Notes under the pieces: generated by a model
Database searches by the model: none
Told to the model about the DNA's origin: nothing
What the model saw: the letters and a program-made list of their open reading frames with translations, nothing else
From: Flavobacterium alkalisoli
GTDB taxonomy: Bacteria > Bacteroidota > Bacteroidia > Flavobacteriales > Flavobacteriaceae
Reading direction: 5' to 3'
DNA length: 64,000 nt
Assembly (NCBI RefSeq): GCF_008000935.1
Contig: NZ_CP042831.1
Coordinates: 2,232,001-2,296,000, forward strand
Shown: positions 60,038 to 64,000 of the stretch, piece after piece
How the letters are laid out: each line of letters opens with the position of its first letter
Numbering within the stretch: position 1 is the first letter of the stretch
Position numbers and translations under genes: made by a program

Positions 60038-63000
60038 CTACTTAACTACCAGTTTCTTTACAATGCCTTCGGATGTTTTTACGATGTATATACCCGAAGC
60101 CATATTTGTTGTATCTATTTTTAATGCCTGTTTGGCACTATGTATCATTTTTCCGTTTAGGTCATAAACCTCAATGTCAGCTGCACGGTTAAAGTATGCG
60201 GTGCCATCTACAGCAGGGTTAGGGAACACCACAAATGTTTTTGGTGCCTGTACAAAATCTCCTGTACCAAGGTTTTCGGTATTAACTTCATAGATACTTA
60301 ATGTACCGCTAATTTCGTTAGCAATAATTACATATCCTTTGCCGTCAGGGCTGTTATCCTCACTTATGTAAGTTATACCTTCAGGACCATGGTCACCTTC
60401 ATAAGCTGTAAGGCTACGGCTGTTTTTGTAGTCTACGAAATTAACATCTGCAGGGTCTGTTACATCATAAACCATTACACCACCTACGCGCTCAAGGCCA
60501 ACAAATGCAAATGTTTTGCCGTTTATTTGTGCTACGGTTACGCCTTCCGGCTCAGGGCCTTTAGCACGGCTTCTTCCTTTAATTCCGTTTTCTTCGCTAT
60601 CAGAGTTAAATAAAGCACTGATAGAAGCATCGGTAGAAGTATACATTTCGAAATCGTCTCCACTATCGTAAACAATTTCTTTAGTATCGGCATTAAAGAT
60701 TGAGAACGAACGTGTACCAAGGCAGAAAATCTGTTCGTACTCTGCATCCTCATCAAGATTACCATTAGCATTGGTAACTCTCATACGGCCGGCATTAAAG
60801 CTCTTTTTAAGCATTGCAGCCTGAGGGAAAATTGTAGCATCAAGGCTGTAACCGTTGTTGCCTATTGTTGTTCTTTCCTCAAAGTTGTCATATTCTTTCT
60901 CATCACCTTCATTAGCGGTAATGATATAGTTTACACCGTTTACGTTGTAGTTAGCAACCGCATCCGGAATATAATATGCCTGTATTGGCCAGTTTGCGAT
61001 AAGAACTTCACCATTGTTATCAGAGATGTCAAATCCGTTACCCGGCAGGCTCATATCTTTAGTACCTAAAGACCATACATCGGCAATAGTATTGTTAGTA
61101 AGGTTTATTTCTGCAATAGCATTGTTTTCCTGTAGGGAAACCCATGCTTTTTGAGAATCGGCGCTTGAAGTAATATATTCAGGTTCAAAATCCTGAGAAA
61201 GTGTACTACCTGCGTATACTTTTCTTACTCCTGTAGCTAAAAGTGCAGCTTCCTGAGCATTGTAATCTGTAAAGTAAAGAGTTGTTACGTTACCCTGTGC
61301 AACTGTTTGCACACCTCCTGAAATATCTATAATACTTACCGAACCTTCCGGGTCTACAGTGTAGTCGCTTTTTGGCTGACCTTCGTTTGCTGTAAGTACT
61401 TTTGTTCCGTCCGGAGTGAAAGAGATATTATCCGGTAGGGCACCTACAGTAACCTGAGCGATAAATGTACCATCGGTATCAAAGAATACTACGCTTCCGT
61501 CAAGATGCTCTTCAACGTTTGGAGAAGCGACTGCTATAATACCATTGTGAACAGCTACACTGGTAACTCCGCCATAGGTATTCATGTTTATAGATGATAC
61601 TACAGATGGGGCAGTAGGATCAGAGAAATCTAAAATGTCAAGGTAACCTGCAACAGCACTTGTAGTGAACAATCTTTGAGTAGCAGGATCGTGAACTACG
61701 ATTTCGCAAGTACTCTCGTTTGTTCCTGAAGGATCGAAACTACCAATGTAATCAAGCTCAATACTATGGTCAGGGGTAGGAGCCATTCTGTCGTTATCCT
61801 TAATGTAGATAGTTGCAAAGCTGTCTCCTGTTATATTTATACCTACAGGGTTTTCAAGGCTTAAAACAAAATACTCAGCAGCCTGTTCCTCTTCGTTGTC
61901 ATCAATAATTGCAATAGCAATTGTTTGTGTAAGAGAACTTGTTCCTGTAAAGTTCAGGGTTTGTGTAGTAAGAGTAAAGTCATTAGCGTCTGCCGTACTG
62001 AACGGAGAAGCTTTAACTACTAAGTCTACCGAAGCAGTAGCAGGCCCTTCAAGATTAAGAACAAGGTTAAGTGTACCTGCATCTTCGTTTACTACTATAA
62101 AAGTCTCATCAAAAGAGATAAGTGTATTGTATGTAAAAGTATAGCTGTATTCACATGCCATTACTACAGCATTCTCATCGGTAATACTGTTTACAGTTAA
62201 TGTATATTCCATACCTGCTTCAAAGGCTGTAGCATAAGTAAGTGTTACTACATTTCCGTTTGCAACTGCTGTTGTAAGTCCGGTAATACCTGTATAGTTG
62301 GTTAATAATGCAGCGCTTGTTGCATTAAGTTCGTTATTAAAAGTAAGTTCAATAGTCGTTGCATTAACTACTGCTACGTTTTGAACTGTTGGCGAACTAG
62401 GGAAGCTCCATGTTGGCCACTCCTGTGCAGGAGTACCTGCTGCAACACCTACCCAGTTAGCAGGGTTTAGTATAGCCGCTTTAAGTTGAGAAGGAGTTCC
62501 TTCCTGAGTGCCATTGTAGTATGCGTTTGCAGTATTGCCGTCAACGTTACCTGCGGCAGTACTAAGGTTAACAGCGCTTGTGCCGTCAACTAACCCTAAA
62601 GGCAACATAGAGTTGCTTCCGCCACAATCAGTATTTACAGTTAGCCATGCGTTAGATGACATTGCTGTAATGTAGTTAGGAGCTATAGCTGTACCGGCAT
62701 AAACAATTACCTGGTCACCCCCTGAGCTAAGTCCGAAATCACCACCGGTTACAATACCTGTACTGGCAACAAGAGCACCAGTTTGTATAGAGATAACCGA
62801 ACCTGCAGGTACACAGTTTGTAGCTGTCCAAACGATACCGTCTGTACACTGTGGTTGCGGGTTGGTAGTATATTTAGAATCGGTAAGAGTGATGAATGTA
62901 CCCGGAGCGATATCAACAAAAGTAACAAGGGCAATTTCGTCTTCCGTTCCGCTAGCATTCATTCTGTAAGCTACAAAAGCCATATCTCCTGCTGTAAATG

Positions 63001-63970
63001 CAGTTTGTACAGATATAGTTGTAAATGTAGCCGATTGAGTTTCGGTAATTGCATTGTCGCTCATGTCTTCTATAGTGTTAGGAAGAAGGGCAACATAATA
63101 TTGCTGACTGTTTAAAAGGGCAACAGCAGGAGTAATTGTAATTGTATTGTCTGCAAAAGTAGCATCAAACGGAACAATAGTTCCTGTAGCGTTATTTAAA
63201 CGAAGTTCTACTACTGCGTCGATGTTTGTATTAGTAATTGCAGTATTGTCTGCAAGCCTTACATCTTCATTAAAAGAGATTGTAGGTAGTTGAGACACTA
63301 ATACATTAATAGCTTCGTTTGCCGGAGTAATTGTAGCAACCGGAGCGATTGGGTCACCACCGCCTATTACAGCACCTTCGGCTGTAAAGTTGTCAAAACG
63401 GTTGTTTCCGCCTGTACCACCGTCACCTTGTTCAAACTCAACTTTCAGTTTAAAGTTAGCATTGTTGTTTGCGGCTGTAATAGCTGTAAGGTCAAGCGTT
63501 GCAAGACCCGGATCGCCATTGTTAGGGGTTACGGTAGTTAAAAGGGTAAAGTTTGTACCATCGGTAGAGTAATACCAGTTTTGAGTACCGGCACCTGAGC
63601 CCGAACGACGGGTAGCAAATTTTACCATGATATCTTCAAAACCTGTAGTAGGAAGGGCAAATACAAGGCCACCACCTATAGGGTTGTTAAAACGTAAGTG
63701 TGAACCGGCAGCATCGCCGTTTTGTGCATTCAGGTTCTGAACGTCAAAGTTCTGACCTGTACCGCCTGCAAAATCGATAAGGCTACCTGTTCCTGCATTA
63801 ACGGTAATTGAAGCACCTGTTACATACGACTGAGACGGAGTAGTGATAGCTATTTCCGATGCATTGTCGTTAAAGTTCCAATAGTGGATAAGGGTTTGTG
63901 CTCCTGATAACTGTGATACCAGTAAAACCCCTAAAACCAGCAAAAGTTTTGTGAAGTAATTTTTTGACAT
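60038..63970 (-). CDS. Large T9SS-secreted choice-of-anchor-I beta-propeller protein
   Basis: The 1310-residue protein has a signal peptide, an N-terminal beta-sandwich, an SbsA-type Ig-like domain (about 210-317; PVATITPANEAINVLVSQLP), and a lamin-tail/anchor-like domain (about 320-520). A second Ig-like segment (about 523-613) and a Calx-beta domain (about 620-717) follow. A long choice-of-anchor-I propeller (about 737-1237; HSIELDYIGSFDPSGTNEST, EPEGVTVAQINGKTFAFVGL) and a C-terminal T9SS sorting domain (VVFPNPAVDGTAYF; VYDLNGKMI) complete it. It is exported to the cell surface or medium. Related proteins have been annotated as phosphatases or phytase-like, but no catalytic site is evident. 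The start is near the window edge and complete. Confidence 0.83.
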   Translation of the reverse strand: MSKNYFTKLLLVLGVLLVSQLSGAQTLIHYWNFNDNASEIAITTPSQSYVTGASITVNAGTGSLIDFAGGTGQNFDVQNLNAQNGDAAGSHLRFNNPIGGGLVFALPTTGFEDIMVKFATRRSGSGAGTQNWYYSTDGTNFTLLTTVTPNNGDPGLATLDLTAITAANNNANFKLKVEFEQGDGGTGGNNRFDNFTAEGAVIGGGDPIAPVATITPANEAINVLVSQLPTISFNEDVRLADNTAITNTNIDAVVELRLNNATGTIVPFDATFADNTITITPAVALLNSQQYYVALLPNTIEDMSDNAITETQSATFTTISVQTAFTAGDMAFVAYRMNASGTEDEIALVTFVDIAPGTFITLTDSKYTTNPQPQCTDGIVWTATNCVPAGSVISIQTGALVASTGIVTGGDFGLSSGGDQVIVYAGTAIAPNYITAMSSNAWLTVNTDCGGSNSMLPLGLVDGTSAVNLSTAAGNVDGNTANAYYNGTQEGTPSQLKAAILNPANWVGVAAGTPAQEWPTWSFPSSPTVQNVAVVNATTIELTFNNELNATSAALLTNYTGITGLTTAVANGNVVTLTYATAFEAGMEYTLTVNSITDENAVVMACEYSYTFTYNTLISFDETFIVVNEDAGTLNLVLNLEGPATASVDLVVKASPFSTADANDFTLTTQTLNFTGTSSLTQTIAIAIIDDNEEEQAAEYFVLSLENPVGINITGDSFATIYIKDNDRMAPTPDHSIELDYIGSFDPSGTNESTCEIVVHDPATQRLFTTSAVAGYLDILDFSDPTAPSVVSSINMNTYGGVTSVAVHNGIIAVASPNVEEHLDGSVVFFDTDGTFIAQVTVGALPDNISFTPDGTKVLTANEGQPKSDYTVDPEGSVSIIDISGGVQTVAQGNVTTLYFTDYNAQEAALLATGVRKVYAGSTLSQDFEPEYITSSADSQKAWVSLQENNAIAEINLTNNTIADVWSLGTKDMSLPGNGFDISDNNGEVLIANWPIQAYYIPDAVANYNVNGVNYIITANEGDEKEYDNFEERTTIGNNGYSLDATIFPQAAMLKKSFNAGRMRVTNANGNLDEDAEYEQIFCLGTRSFSIFNADTKEIVYDSGDDFEMYTSTDASISALFNSDSEENGIKGRSRAKGPEPEGVTVAQINGKTFAFVGLERVGGVMVYDVTDPADVNFVDYKNSRSLTAYEGDHGPEGITYISEDNSPDGKGYVIIANEISGTLSIYEVNTENLGTGDFVQAPKTFVVFPNPAVDGTAYFNRAADIEVYDLNGKMIHSAKQALKIDTTNMASGIYIVKTSEGIVKKLVVK

Positions 63971-64000
63971 ACGATTTTTTTGTGGTGTTTAATATTGCTG

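Overview
The window looks like a Flavobacteriaceae chromosome (Bacteroidota). It carries SusC/SusD pairs, T9SS C-terminal sorting domains, TANNTTTG-type -7 promoter boxes, few Shine-Dalgarno sites and a tmRNA whose tag reads GENNYALAA. It has two parts. Positions 1 to about 12750 are visibly richer in G+C and are the integrase-proximal end of an integrated element sitting at the 3' end of ssrA. The rest is an ordinary AT-rich chromosome.

Element (1-12750). A divergent DNA-damage-type cassette comes first: a LexA/CI-like S24 repressor faces an operon of dinB, a PolIII-alpha-like polymerase (dnaE), a DnaQ-exonuclease/GIY-YIG fusion and an AlkB-type dioxygenase. Then come a small unknown gene, an AbiEii-type nucleotidyltransferase with a HigA-like antitoxin, a junction where a TraG/VirD4 coupling-protein fragment abuts a DUF3945 fragment, three small DNA-binding proteins, and a tyrosine integrase. 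A symmetric array of GGTGCA sites and a hairpin lie between the integrase and ssrA. The transfer region appears deleted or rearranged.

Glucan region (14.6-31 kb and 41.3-55.3 kb). Two polysaccharide utilisation loci are arranged as mirror images, each headed by a membrane-spanning beta-propeller/Y_Y_Y/LuxR-HTH regulator. Locus 1 (+): regulator, susC, susD, GH144, esterase-like hydrolase, GH3, and after an unrelated minus-strand gene, a GH43-like protein and an MFS sugar transporter. Locus 2 (-): regulator, susC, susD, a PKD/tandem-CBM glycan-binding lipoprotein, GH16, GH3, GH16, which is a laminarin-type set. Both susC upstream regions contain the same bipartite element (CTTAAGAAA, 8 bp, ACAACGTT), likely the operator of the two paralogous regulators.

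Between the loci lie a gasdermin-like gene preceded by a TACTGTAT/ATACAGTA palindrome; a creD operon with its own winged-helix regulator and three copies of a 17-bp palindrome; an outer-membrane protein, kdsA and a lipoprotein; a YeeE-type sulfur transporter pair; and an AT-rich solitary PD-(D/E)XK nuclease-like gene. After locus 2 come a T9SS protein, a lipocalin-like lipoprotein, clpS, prmA, a phosphate-type porin and a large T9SS-secreted choice-of-anchor-I protein.

All functions are assigned by reading motifs by eye; no database search was run.
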